Part shown: positions 59,901 to 63,850 of the stretch, piece after piece
How positions within the stretch are numbered: the stretch's first letter is position 1
How the letters are laid out: every line of letters starts with the position of its first letter
Source of the DNA: Paraescarpia echinospica
Lineage: Eukaryota; Annelida; Polychaeta; Sabellida; Siboglinidae
Reading direction: 5' to 3'
DNA length: 64,000 nt
Assembly: GCA_020002185.1 (NCBI GenBank)
Contig: CM034541.1
Location: forward strand, 34,099,852 to 34,163,851
Notes under the pieces: model-generated
The model's database searches: none
The model's input: only the letters and a program-made list of their open reading frames with translations
Told to the model about the DNA's origin: nothing
Position numbers and translations under genes: made by a program

Positions 59901-61605
59901 TCACATTTTGTCTGTTTCTACCTGAACTAGGTTGGCAGAGTCCCAACTGATTGTGTATTACAAAAACCCAAACCCCTCACCCCACTGTGGAGCTAAGATT
60001 CTCTGCCTGCTATTATTTGATGAAAAAATGTAACTAAACTGTAATTGGTTACTGGCAGAGGCTTGTGTCAACAGACAGCATTAACACAGTAGACCCCTGT
60101 TAAACTGGATAGTTGCTTGGAGGTTTTAAGCTGTGTCAAACAGTGGGCTGTAACTAATGTGTAATGGGAATCCCTTCGACTCTACTGCACTGGTAGAACC
60201 TGAGGAACTTTAAAACAGCACTAGACATAATTATCAATGCAATACCTGTATAAAGATATCTAGATTAAAATAAAATAACTTAGGTATAAAATAATATATA
60301 AAGTAAAATAACATAGGTATACTCAAAAAGGTTAAAGCATATTTAGCCAAAAATTATAAGGTATATTATTCAAATGTTTTACTATACATGTTGCAGCTAT
60401 TACTTCACTCCAATTCAACCAGTATTATGTCATTAATTGCTACTGTTTTTAAGTCAAAATGCATGATATGTATACGTGTACCTTGTGAACAAATAGTTTT
60501 ATCATAGTTCATCTCTTTCTTCTTTCCTTTCTGGGGGAGGGTGGTAGGGGCAAAATGAGAACATAAAATGTGTGCACATTTTCTTAAACAACCTTTAACT
60601 GTGCTACATGCGAGATTGCAGCTCACCAACTCTCCTGCAAGGATTCTACAACCACTGGAAGTCGGCCTAAATAGCAGAGTATCGGGATCAAATTCAACAT
60701 TAGTTTTAATAAATTAACTAATATATACAATCTTCACGAAAGGTCTACTCGAATATTTTGTTTCAAGGTGTTTCATCACTGGCATGCATAATATTATAGT
60801 CACTACTAAACATGTAAACATTTTATTTCCATCATAACCCTTAATGATCTGTAACTATGATTCACCAAAAACCATTTCATTAATAATTACAAAATCACAA
60901 TATAATCCAAAGGACTTCAGGGCCTCTTGGCCCATTTAAAAAAAAATATTCAGGAACTTAGGAGGATTAGTGATGTACTAGTCATTGAGGGCTATCTAAA
61001 CACAAAGAAGTGCATATTTCAGGATATGATAATGGACCATTCCCTGAGGACCATTTAAACACAAAGAAATGCATATTTCAGGATAATATGATGATGAACC
61101 ATTCCCTAAGGACCATCTAAACACAGAGGTCCTTGTTTGAGAAGGTGATACTGAACCATTGCCTGAGGACCATCTAAACACAAAGAAATGCATATTTCAG
61201 GATAATATGATGATGAACCATTCCCTAAGGACCATCTAAACACAGAGGTCCTTGTTTGAGAAGGTGATGCTGAACCATTGCCTGAGGACTATCTAAACAC
61301 ACAGGGGTGCTGGTTTCACAAGGTGATGAGGGACCATTCCATGAGGACCATCTAAACACAAAGAAATGCTTGTTTCAGGATGTGATAACGGATCATTCAT
61401 TGAGGACCTCATAAACATAAAGAAGTGCTTGTTTTAGGAGGTGATGATGGACCATTCCCTGAGGACCATCTCGTACATTGCTGACATAGGTGATATTCTC
61501 GTGGTGATGGCACGACGTGGACCGGTCGTATCAACGGGTGCTGATGGTCGTATTCACCAGAAAAGACAGTCCAAGATCTGCTGCCATGTGTTTGAATCAG
61601 AAGAG
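9256..61605 (+). CDS. apba1: X11/Mint/lin-10 adaptor (APBA family), spliced, 3' end outside window
   Basis: Coding exons: 9256-11204, 32617-32723, 32989-33072, 35472-35957, 44422-44534, 45115-45145, 46933-47084, 54479-54565 and 61438-61605. Each junction has AG/GT borders and the phases (2,1,1,1,0,1,0,0,0) chain without a stop for 1059 codons. In animals these proteins are neuronal and epithelial adaptors: the N-terminus binds Munc18 and CASK, the PTB domain binds the NPTY tail motif of APP-like receptors, and two C-terminal PDZ domains organise synaptic vesicle and receptor traffic. Seen here: I-W-V-K-R CASK motif, acidic linker, PTB blocks YLGSTQLISDG, MRMMQAQEAV, STEVDLFVSTEKI, MMDHSLRTISYIADIGD and CHVFESEE. 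The last third of the PTB domain and both PDZ domains are not in the window. Introns total about 49 kb and are filled with repeats. Family assignment is very sure; which vertebrate paralogue it equals is not meaningful for a single-copy invertebrate orthologue. Confidence 0.95.
11205..12057. other. Start of 21.4 kb APBA intron
   Basis: No gene seen. Contains a (CTCC)n/(TC)n tract at about 11515-11575. The rest is unremarkable unique-looking sequence up to the hAT insertion. Confidence 0.6.
12050..15025. mobile_element. hAT-like non-autonomous element, family 1, copy 2, with 8-bp TSD
   Basis: The element runs 12058-15017. Termini CAGGGCCTCACCCAG (left) and its inverse (right) are flanked on both sides by a perfect 8-bp direct repeat ATGTCTAG (12050-12057 and 15018-15025), the diagnostic hAT target duplication. 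Near-collinear with 2263-5210; differences are small indels and substitutions, so both insertions look fairly recent. No transposase-length frame. Confidence 0.92.
15026..18494. other. Intron stretch, no gene; possible tRNA-like fragment
   Basis: I see no coding region. A segment near 15705-15765 read on the minus strand contains a B-box-like GTTCAAACCCC and may be an old tRNA-derived SINE, but the rest of a SINE is not recognisable. (TA)n runs lie at 16255-16280 and 17298-17318. Confidence 0.35.
19502..19906 (-). pseudogene. L2/CR1-like LINE RT C-terminal tail
   Basis: Encodes the conserved tail: NKLQRIQNMAARIIT, ELHWLPVKCRIEFKILMHVY, then PRTKLVSFGDRAFEVIGPRLWNLLP. With the preceding nucleotides (DYGNALLAGLP) it marks the end of RT. 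Motifs A, B and C of the polymerase are absent upstream, so the deletion removed about 200-250 codons relative to a full element (inference from family layout). Confidence 0.85.
19911..20643 (-). pseudogene. LINE connector and RT N-terminus, frameshifted
   Basis: Two overlapping minus frames. 20643-20281 encodes a basic connector (RPDTAWYNDDMRDAKQERRR) leading into RT; a frameshift near 20300-20390 moves to the frame that contains LPLFSMPTTECIKKIV and SYDLDPAPTWLVRE, the RT entry region of L2/CR1-type elements. That frame breaks near 19960, just after IIMQSLKSSGWT, where the RT palm has been lost. Confidence 0.75.
20656..21684 (-). pseudogene. L2/CR1-like LINE APE endonuclease
   Basis: About 240 residues of a nearly complete AP-endonuclease-type domain: CYINAQSCRNKT near the start, MALCETWL (catalytic E), VVVYRPPP, FIVIGDLNFHLDD (GDxN), GHTLDVLLTR and GLSDHSAVNLTI (SDH). 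All catalytic landmarks are present in one open frame. It is element-encoded, and the element is dead because its RT is missing. Upstream residues (first ~90) resemble no domain I know. Confidence 0.85.
23057..23140. repeat. (TA)n microsatellite with 'acagtg' interruptions
   Basis: Alternating TA runs broken twice by 'tacagtgta', at 23073-23138, inside the right arm of the family-3 hAT element. Confidence 0.9.
23420..24725 (+). mobile_element. APE-type LINE fragment with degraded RT (+ strand)
   Basis: Starts within the RT (KIYDSRRIPTDLLRSVFVAI, 23430-23490), loses a segment near 23520, then continues 23540-24125 with EEQCGFVED, motif A FNDYTKASDRV, motif B RGVRQGCVLSPDLFSLYSE and motif C YAND. 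After stops at 24123 and 24188 the tail resumes at 24222-24600 with LYGCESWTITKRS and MWFLRRMLRVPWT. It ends in a (GAA)n tail at about 24703-24720. Motif A (FD to SD) and motif C (DD to ND) are both damaged. Clade not resolved. Confidence 0.85.
23571..24125 (+). pseudogene. LINE reverse transcriptase palm (inactive)
   Basis: One open frame of about 184 residues covering the RT fingers-to-palm region from YILRTLIERALEEQKDLYV to TETMVISKK. The second catalytic aspartate is replaced (YAND in place of YADD), and the motif A phenylalanine is serine. It was joined at the 5' side to EEQCGFVED through a frameshift at about 23565. Confidence 0.85.
24726..26437. other. Intron stretch, no gene identified
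   Basis: AT-rich. An 84-codon + frame at 25055-25309 has no recognisable motif. Further exons of the minus-strand SWIM locus could lie at 25500-26160, but I could not establish any by frame and splice sites. Confidence 0.4.
26438..26675 (-). CDS. Nested gene exon with SWIM-like zinc finger
   Basis: Minus-strand exon bounded by acceptor ttgttgcag (upstream side, 26676) and donor ACACAA|GTGAGT (26438/26437). It joins in frame to 26796-26917. It encodes VSYKVDILLNSDGIVLETQC followed by ECGADQGPSAHCKYVVTVLYGL. The C-x-C...C-x-H pattern is that of SWIM zinc fingers (DNA- or protein-binding, common in transposon-derived invertebrate proteins, often beside YqaJ-type nuclease domains). Here the final ligand histidine is tyrosine (C-K-Y), so metal binding may be lost. 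It lies in the large APBA intron, antisense to it. It could be a live small gene, a fragment of a domesticated transposon gene, or a decaying one; neighbouring exons were not found. Confidence 0.6.
26796..26917 (-). CDS. Upstream exon of nested SWIM-like gene
   Basis: Minus-strand exon from acceptor-like gcatttttag (26918) to donor GGGAAAG|GTGAGT (26796/26795). The single open frame encodes PAIPPTRLTLTKTYSC and SFDEKCKGLYRE, continuing across a 120-bp intron into RFMRSLRISTSAP. The frame, the phase and both intron borders agree, which supports real splicing. No further 5' exon was found up to 27456. Confidence 0.5.
26918..27456. other. Intron stretch, nothing recognised
   Basis: No gene, RNA or tandem repeat seen. 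Confidence 0.5.
27457..27752. repeat. 15-bp minisatellite with a 135-bp higher-order unit
   Basis: Basic unit ggtcagtacagtggt (15 bp). Variants at each position recur in the same order 135 bp apart (tacagtggtggtcagatcat at 27481 and again at 27616), i.e. nine 15-mers per higher-order unit, two copies. Since 15 is a multiple of 3, several frames stay open (VSTVV on +, GQYSG on +, and a minus frame); none looks like a gene. Confidence 0.92.
27753..28354. other. Intron stretch, nothing recognised
   Basis: No gene or repeat identified before the TA dinucleotide that flanks the next element. Confidence 0.5.
28355..28680. repeat. 23-bp tandem array of the transposon terminus
   Basis: Unit ggtcagtggaacctcgctat plus taa (23 bp), about 14 copies with single-base variants. 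The unit contains the element's own terminal CAGTGGAACCTC motif, so the array is an expansion of the terminal repeat. Confidence 0.95.
28930..29657. repeat. Left arm of the ~0.7 kb inverted repeat
   Basis: From 'cttaacgtcac' to 'tatttatcc', matches the reverse complement of 29748-30452. Shared landmarks include 'ggccgaccctttc', 'accaacgggagataat', 'gcgttggtt' and 'cgccacaaaaatgaaaata'. The minus strand stays open for 104 codons (29296-28982). Confidence 0.9.
29379..29458 (+). pseudogene. tRNA-like sequence (left arm)
   Basis: A-box-like TAGCTCAGTTGGTAAACGCG and B-box-like GGCTCAATCC lie at tRNA spacing. The B box departs from GGTTCRANNCC and the stem pairing is poor, so this is a tRNA-derived repeat head and not a working tRNA gene. 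Confidence 0.5.
29748..30452. repeat. Right arm of the ~0.7 kb inverted repeat
   Basis: Reverse complement of 28930-29657 with scattered substitutions. The plus strand is open for 117 codons (30050-30403), and the peptide aligns with the one from the left arm along its length (for example IGVDYLPLVAF against IGVHYLPLVAF). Confidence 0.9.
29930..30010 (-). pseudogene. tRNA-like sequence (right arm)
   Basis: Read on the minus strand: A box TAGCTCAGTGGGTAGGCGCG and B box GGTTCAATCC, closer to consensus than the copy in the left arm. Probably the mirrored duplicate of the same tRNA-derived head. Confidence 0.55.
30731..30777. repeat. Perfect 23-bp palindrome at element right end
   Basis: Arms 30731-30753 and 30755-30777 are exact reverse complements around a single T at 30754. 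Each outer half starts with the terminus GGTTTGACTG / CAGTCAAACC, so two termini sit head to head. Confidence 0.95.
30778..31913. other. Intron stretch, nothing recognised
   Basis: No coding or repeat feature that I can support. Confidence 0.5.
31914..31985. mobile_element. pogo-type MITE fragment
   Basis: TA|CAGTGGAAACTC start followed by 'ttaaggtcaccttctggact', which matches the sequence after the 23-bp array at 28680 ('aaggtcatcctctggactgg'). The right end is not found. Confidence 0.6.
32041..32102. repeat. (CCGT)n microsatellite
   Basis: Tetranucleotide CCGT/CTGT run about 60 bp long. Confidence 0.9.
32617..32723 (+). CDS. apba1: APBA coding exon 2
   Basis: Acceptor gtttcaaacag (AG at 32615-32616), donor AGAAAG|GTGAGT. 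107 nt entering with one base that completes the arginine of IWVKR. Encodes DNFAPKQNNQEALRKAHDAL then HRQREDVYREREAEK, a charged, probably helical segment immediately after the CASK motif. Start-to-end phase fits exons 1 and 3. Confidence 0.88.
32989..33072 (+). CDS. apba1: APBA coding exon 3
   Basis: Acceptor ttttgtttgtcag (AG at 32987-32988), donor CCAAAG|GTAACG. 84 nt; encodes VYRIEDEDESLLQYQYTR and NDGKAYRAPK. An earlier AG at 32962-32963 would give a different phase, so 32989 is preferred. Acidic-then-tyrosine-rich linker with no named domain. Confidence 0.82.
33561..33724. mobile_element. pogo-type MITE, ~164 bp
   Basis: The right terminus, inverted, reads CAGTTGAATCTTGC and is followed by TA; the left terminus CAGTAGTACCTC is decayed. 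The right half ('atcacctcggtaatacagcc', inverted) is shared with the MITE at 47282-47472 and with the right end of the 28355-30740 element. Confidence 0.7.
33725..35471. other. Intron 3 remainder, nothing recognised
   Basis: No gene or clear repeat; a short AT-rich part at 34560-34600. It ends in the acceptor ttcttctttctag of the next exon. Confidence 0.5.
35472..35957 (+). CDS. apba1: APBA coding exon 4: disordered Ser/Arg-rich linker
   Basis: Acceptor AG at 35470-35471, donor GACGGAG|GTATGC. 486 nt. Opens with GYDSDDESTEHD, then basic RRRNKGKKYVAVASD and a DPVDYAYFKAVSDRY block, then a long Ser/Pro/Arg-rich disordered tail (SRSDPNLNQE, SSQRSCHDNF, RSMSSGDIAGE). Retention of the downstream intron would end the protein at 36037. 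The opening GYDSDDE resembles the opening EYDSEDE of the next exon, which may reflect an old exon-start duplication. Confidence 0.88.
35958..38333. other. Intron 4, left part, nothing recognised
   Basis: No gene seen. 37680-37810 is rich in 'ttaatt' runs. Confidence 0.5.
38334..39165. repeat. Satellite, 37-bp monomer, ~22 copies
   Basis: Monomer gttatgatagatgtagtcta followed by tactgggtggtcagtac (37 bp), highly uniform with variation mainly at 'cagtacg/cagtatg/tagtatg/cagtacat'. It passes directly into the 62-bp array that follows. Confidence 0.97.
39166..43560. repeat. Satellite, 62-bp monomer, ~71 copies
   Basis: The monomer equals the 37-bp unit with 25 bp (gtatcagatgatttgtaaca plus tattt) placed between 'tatact' and 'gggtggtcag'. 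Variants include gggtgg/ggatgg, tatgat/tataat and cagatg/caaatg. From about 42620 the variants alternate, and a 'tatataatg' variant recurs exactly 248 bp apart (42871, 43119), giving a four-monomer higher-order unit. Confidence 0.97.
43752..43963. repeat. Two-copy tandem duplication with (TA)n cores
   Basis: 'aatgcattttgttgaaattt' to 'gcacaggaattt' occurs twice in tandem, about 105 bp each, each copy containing a (TA)n run of different length. Confidence 0.9.
44147..44421. repeat. 25-27-bp array built from the next exon's 3' splice site and first bases
   Basis: About 11 units. Each contains a 'gttgtag' acceptor-like end followed by 'agtatgactctgag', which is the start of the exon at 44422. 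Units that are 27 bp keep frame (VVVVEYDSE); others are 25 or 26 bp. The AG is intact at 44154, 44182, 44209, 44236, 44343, 44368 and 44394 (approximate to 1-2 bp) and lost in several others. The last unit is the real exon boundary. Confidence 0.9.
44422..44534 (+). CDS. apba1: APBA coding exon 5: acidic linker
   Basis: Acceptor gtggttgtag (AG 44420-44421), weak in pyrimidines; donor TTCTCAG|GTGAGG. 113 nt encoding EYDSEDEETEDLLDKQYGDS and GPVDIPELSRPPVNRSSQ. Its first 15 nt are the final unit of the array at 44147-44421. Using the array acceptor at 44394 in place of 44421 would add exactly 27 nt in frame. Confidence 0.85.
44555..44735. repeat. (GGTG)n/(GAGT)n microsatellite
   Basis: Mixed tetranucleotide run of gtgg and gagt about 180 bp long, just downstream of exon 5. 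Confidence 0.92.
44915..45002. repeat. (GTGC)n/(GAGT)n microsatellite
   Basis: About 18 gtgc units interrupted once by 'atgg', ending in gagt units. Confidence 0.92.
45115..45145 (+). CDS. apba1: APBA coding exon 6: 31-nt microexon
   Basis: Acceptor tcctgttgttgcag (AG 45113-45114), donor GGGAAG|GTAAGA. Encodes AEKRRSKTRE plus one base of the next codon. The 1-nt phase is required to join exon 5 (phase 0) to exon 7 (needs one base), which supports the microexon. Its basic stretch sits just before the PTB domain. Skipping it would shift the frame into the PTB. Confidence 0.78.
45176..45232. repeat. (TA)n microsatellite
   Basis: TA runs broken by 'tacagtgta', the same interruption as at 23073-23138. 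Confidence 0.9.
45335..46010. repeat. 40-43-bp array of branch-point plus acceptor modules
   Basis: About 16-17 units of the form aaactaacccatgtccttgt followed by actgtttctgtcagttgt. Each has CTAAC (branch-point consensus), a pyrimidine-rich tract and CAG about 27 nt after the branch A. No exon-like sequence of this gene follows within the array; the real acceptor of exon 7 is 920 bp further on. Confidence 0.92.
46011..46932. other. Intron 6 remainder, nothing recognised
   Basis: No gene seen; ends in the acceptor tgtcttttccag used by exon 7. Confidence 0.55.
46933..47084 (+). CDS. apba1: APBA coding exon 7: PTB domain, N-terminal part
   Basis: Acceptor AG 46931-46932, donor ATCAAG|GTATGA. 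152 nt encoding VLINDPDDHTVLIEG, then VLFRARYLGSTQLISDG, then SMRMMQAQEAVGRIK. This is the first strand, the conserved YLGSTQ loop and the first helix of the Mint-type PTB domain, which binds NPTY-type peptides of APP-family receptors. Best single proof of family identity. Vertebrate genes may insert a short extra exon after RIK; here RIK joins directly in frame to APAGEAQ of exon 8, as far as I can see. Confidence 0.96.
47282..47472. mobile_element. pogo-type MITE, ~190 bp
   Basis: Left TAGTGGCACCTCGC and right (inverted) CAATAGGGAACCTCC termini, with 'ttaaggtcac' and 'taaggtcacc' near both ends. The left half matches the MITE at 33561-33724 ('tcacctcggtaatacagcca', 'ctaggagagtccca'). Confidence 0.7.
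47600..48692. repeat. 43-bp minisatellite, ~25 nearly identical copies
   Basis: Unit gtatcacagagaccactgac followed by agacctacgtttgtcacata and agt. Only a handful of substitutions occur across more than 1 kb (for example 'gatcac' in two late copies and 'gttagtc' in one), so the array is strikingly homogeneous. Confidence 0.97.
48693..49160. other. Intron stretch, nothing recognised
   Basis: No gene or repeat identified. Confidence 0.5.
49161..50050. repeat. ~42-bp GT-rich minisatellite, ~20 copies
   Basis: Unit of the type tagtgtgtagttggtgagtg followed by acagactgacaggtgtgtat. The left part (49161-49600) is more degenerate. A unit of 42 bp keeps a minus-strand frame open for 201 codons (HTNIHTCQSVTHQL repeats); this is not a gene. 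Confidence 0.93.
50051..52135. other. Intron stretch, nothing recognised
   Basis: AT-rich, no gene found. 'cctcggtaagt'-like strings at 46053, 50113 and 51477 look like donors but no matching exon was found. Confidence 0.45.
52142..52400 (+). mobile_element. tRNA-derived SINE
   Basis: A-box-like GTGGTTGGAGCATCGC and B-box-like GAGTTTGAATCC at tRNA spacing (52145-52195), followed by 'ccttgggccagtttgttcac' and 'gtacctggctataggcattgg', a body style shared by many invertebrate tRNA-derived SINEs. The 3' end is uncertain. Confidence 0.6.
52401..54434. other. Intron 7 remainder, nothing recognised
   Basis: No gene or strong repeat seen; AT-rich. Confidence 0.45.
54435..54463. repeat. (GTT)n microsatellite beside exon 8 acceptor
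   Basis: About eight gtt units directly upstream of the polypyrimidine region and AG at 54477-54478. Their number could affect tract strength. Confidence 0.85.
54479..54565 (+). CDS. apba1: APBA coding exon 8: PTB domain, middle part
   Basis: Acceptor ctgttgttgccag, donor CTGCAG|GTACGT. 87 nt, phase 0 on both sides; encodes APAGEAQPSTEVDLFVS and TEKIMILNTDLQ, the PTB strands after the first helix. Matches the well conserved Mint sequence block that in other animals reads E/D-LF-I/V-ST-x-KI. Being symmetrical it could be skipped in frame, but that would remove a PTB core strand. Confidence 0.95.
55235..55930 (-). pseudogene. LINE reverse transcriptase fragment
   Basis: Minus frame encodes DSGLRNGPGVDNIPAELLKH, a frameshift near 55655, then LPKKGNLRLCQNYRTISLI, EEQAGFRPKRSTTEQIFNVR and motif A IIDFKKAFDRVWHEGLW, ending abruptly at NNLGDFF near 55246. 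RT motifs B and C and both element ends are missing. Lies in APBA intron 8. Confidence 0.85.
55964..57060. repeat. Dispersed repeat ('TTTTTAGTCCTTT' family), copy 2
   Basis: Starts 'agttttttagtcctttggcc' and contains two tandem passes of the 'aagaaatctgtatttgattg' segment (around 56130 and 56300), then 'cagttgcctaacac', shared with 57790 and 60110. No coding. Confidence 0.65.
57161..57420 (-). pseudogene. LINE reverse transcriptase fragment
   Basis: Minus frame: RRKRLYCAFIDSKKAFDLVD (motif A, with F-to-S beside it), SSLWSKIISCGINGIVLKVV and NIYKNAKSRINQGQ. A short piece of an RT palm distinct from the one at 55235-55930. Confidence 0.8.
57421..59202. other. Intron stretch with diverged dispersed repeat pieces
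   Basis: 57640-57830 ('gtggagctaagattctctgc', 'gacccctgttaaactgga') is repeated at 59985-60145 and in part at 56440-56550. The rest, 57830-59202, has no feature I can name. Confidence 0.5.
59203..60945. repeat. Dispersed repeat ('TTTTTAGTCCTTT' family), copies 3 and 4
   Basis: Two starts (59203 and about 59443) of the same head (tagtcctttgg, cagaaaccgttcag). The tail at 60590-60945 matches 6215-6545 closely ('aacctttaactgtgctacat', 'ataatccaaaggacttcag'). Confidence 0.7.
60985..61437. repeat. 59-60-bp array built from the next exon's 3' splice site and first 33 bases
   Basis: One partial and seven full units, each of an exon-like part (gatgatggaccattccctga then ggaccatct) and an intron-like part ending in 'tttcag' or a decayed form. 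The following unit is the real exon start. Every decoy unit changes the exon's ATC-TCG to ATC-TAA or an equivalent stop (TCA-TAA in the last one). Two units form a ~119-bp pair that is itself duplicated (61082-61200 and 61201-61319 approximately). Confidence 0.93.
61438..61605 (+). CDS. apba1: APBA coding exon 9: PTB domain, later part (gene continues off window)
   Basis: Acceptor gcttgttttag (AG 61436-61437), donor GAAGAG|GTGAGT. 168 nt, phase 0 both sides; encodes EVMMDHSLRTISYIADIGD, ILVVMARRGPVVSTGADGR and IHQKRQSKICCHVFESEE. These are the conserved MDH-RTISYIADIG and CHVFES blocks of Mint PTB domains. The next expected block (the C-terminal PTB helix) is not present up to 64000, so the intron after this exon exceeds 2.39 kb. 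Confidence 0.96.
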
Positions 61606-61899
61606 GTGAGTGTCTCTAACATGTCCTATATAAAGAGGTTCACTTGTTTGATGGTCATTAGATGGAGCTGTTCTTCATAGAGAGGAAACTTGCATCTTAC
61701 GAACATGTTCACTAGAGAAAGTTGTGAAGATGTCCATTGTAGAGAGGTTGAATTGTTTATTGTTCCATGTATTCATTTAAATAATCTTTTACAGACAACC
61801 ATTTGTGTTATCCCAAGCGGGTATTCAAAAGCCAACATATTATATGTAACAAATATGTGCTATCTGTCTATGTCTATATATTAATTGACAAAAACCCGA

Positions 61900-62110
61900 A
61901 GGTCATTACGCCAATGTGGGGACATGGGTGAAAGCGCTACAGGAAATAATAGTGCCCACCGTCTCTGCAGACACAAATGTTTTGGTTAGTCTGTTCCAGT
62001 TCTTTATAGTTTTGTTAAAAAAGTTGTTAATGTAAACCTGAGTCCTGGCTGACACCAGAATCAGTCACTCACTATGGCCACACGTATTGTTAACTGAATG
62101 AACAAGGTGC
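61900..62110 (-). pseudogene. Degenerate LINE RT C-terminal remnant
   Basis: Minus-strand translation gives YINNFFNKTIKNWNRLTKTF followed by a short stretch and stop, the style of the last residues of many LINE RT proteins. Short and without other motifs. Confidence 0.4.
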
Positions 62111-62261
62111 GATAAAGGAAGAGCTGTTTCTCCGTGAAAAGATTGATAAAATAGTACTAGGTGGCAGATCTCTCTGTGGCATTCTTAATACAGCGACTAA
62201 GAGCCAGATTTTTGATGAATTGTGCACTTTTTGCAAAAGAAAAATTGGCACATATAGTTTA

Positions 62262-63037
62262 TGATATAATAATAATATTTTATTTTGTTAAGCGCCACAT
62301 CCAATATTGTTCACAGCGCTTTACAACAATATACAAATGTATGTTAAAAATAATGCATTTGAATAAAAAACAATAGTTGATATATCATAAATAAAATTAA
62401 CTAATAATAATAGTAATTAAGACAATAAATGTAGTAGAAGTAGAAAAGGAATGTAATATAAAATATTTTAAAATAAAATAGTTAAGATCATATTATTATT
62501 ATTTTATAAATAAACTAAAATTAATGTAAACATCAATAAATTAGGCTAAAATGTATATGAAAAGTAAAGAAATAGATAAATAAATAATAAATAAACGTTA
62601 AACATCAATCAGCTATGGTAAAACAGTGTTGGTAAGGGTCAGAGTTACATATACGCTGCAGTGAACAGGTGAGTCTTCAACACAGATTTAAATTATTCCA
62701 GTGATGTTTTGTTGGTAACACTTGACGGCAGAGCGTTCCACACTGCTGCCGCTGCGTGAGTAAATGTACAGTCACCGGCTCTGCTGCGTGTTCTCGGAAC
62801 AACTACCTGTAGTGCATTCGAGTCAGCAGACCGAAGACGTCTGGCTGGCATGTAGACACACACGAGTTTCTGCATGTAGACAGGCGAAAGGTCTTCGTGC
62901 AGCGACTTGTACGTAAGAACAGCGATCTTGAATGCAATGCGCTGTTGAATAGGTAGCCAGTGCAGTTCGCAAAGAATAGGGGTCGCATATATAGAATCAT
63001 ATAAAGCTAAATACCCATCATGGTACCTAGCCGCCAT
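62262..63037 (-). pseudogene. L2/CR1-like LINE 3' end with RT tail
   Basis: Minus frame 63037-62693 encodes PILCELHWLPIQQRIAFKIA, VLTYKSLHEDLSPVYMQKLV and GDCTFTHAAAAVWNALPSSV, the same tail domain as 19502-19906 but a different subfamily. The 3' UTR ends with 'taagcgccacatccaatatt' and (AATA)n near 62262-62330. 5' truncated. Confidence 0.85.
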
Positions 63038-63850
63038 CTTGATTTAAAAAATGGCCGCCACGAAAATCTATTAGGCAAGTATATCAGCTTCTAAGCAACA
63101 TAGAAATATGATCTTCATGTCTAAACCAACATCTCCAGGGCCAAGGAATCTATTTCTGTCACGTGCAGTATTCAAAGATGACAGCCATATTGAAATTCAA
63201 GATGGCCATCATGGAAATTCATCACCCAAATATCTCAGTTTCTAAGTAAAATATAAACACATTCTTTGTGTCTAAACCAACATTTTCAGGGTCAAGAAAT
63301 CCATTTCTGCCATATGCTATATCATCGGATAACGGCCATATTGAAATTCAAGATGGCTGGCATACATAGAATTTGTACGAACATAACTTGAGTGTCCTTA
63401 ATATTGAGGACTCCATATGACGAATCCATAGGTGGTTTATATGTTTCGAGGTCAAGGAATCCAGTTGTGCCACTTGCATTATTCCCATATGACGGCCATA
63501 TTGAAAAACAAAATGGCTGCCATGGAAATCATCTGTCTGAATATCATAGCTTCTACACAACACAGAAACATGATATTGGTGTCTATATCAACATATTCGG
63601 GGTTAATTAATCCATTTCTTCCACATGTATCCCCAGATGATAGACATGTTGAAATACAAGATGGCCGAAATCCAAAATCATATATTTTGGTTTAATTCAG
63701 CTTCCGTGCAACACAAGAACATACTCTTTATGTTTATTCCTGTAATACATGTGTACATGAACATAAATAGGCTACGACCATCAAATGATGGTCACACAGA
63801 ATATCAAGATTGCTGTCATGCATTTATACGTTCTAGGAACGTGATCTGAA
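63030..63850. repeat. Decayed tandem repeat, ~148-bp period, about 6 copies
   Basis: The landmark 'ggccatattgaaattcaaga' recurs at about 63183, 63330, 63492, 63642 and 63788 with decay, preceded by an earlier copy near 63030. Between landmarks 'atatctcagtttctaa' and 'gtctaaaccaacat' also recur. Overlapping open frames here are not genes. Confidence 0.8.
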
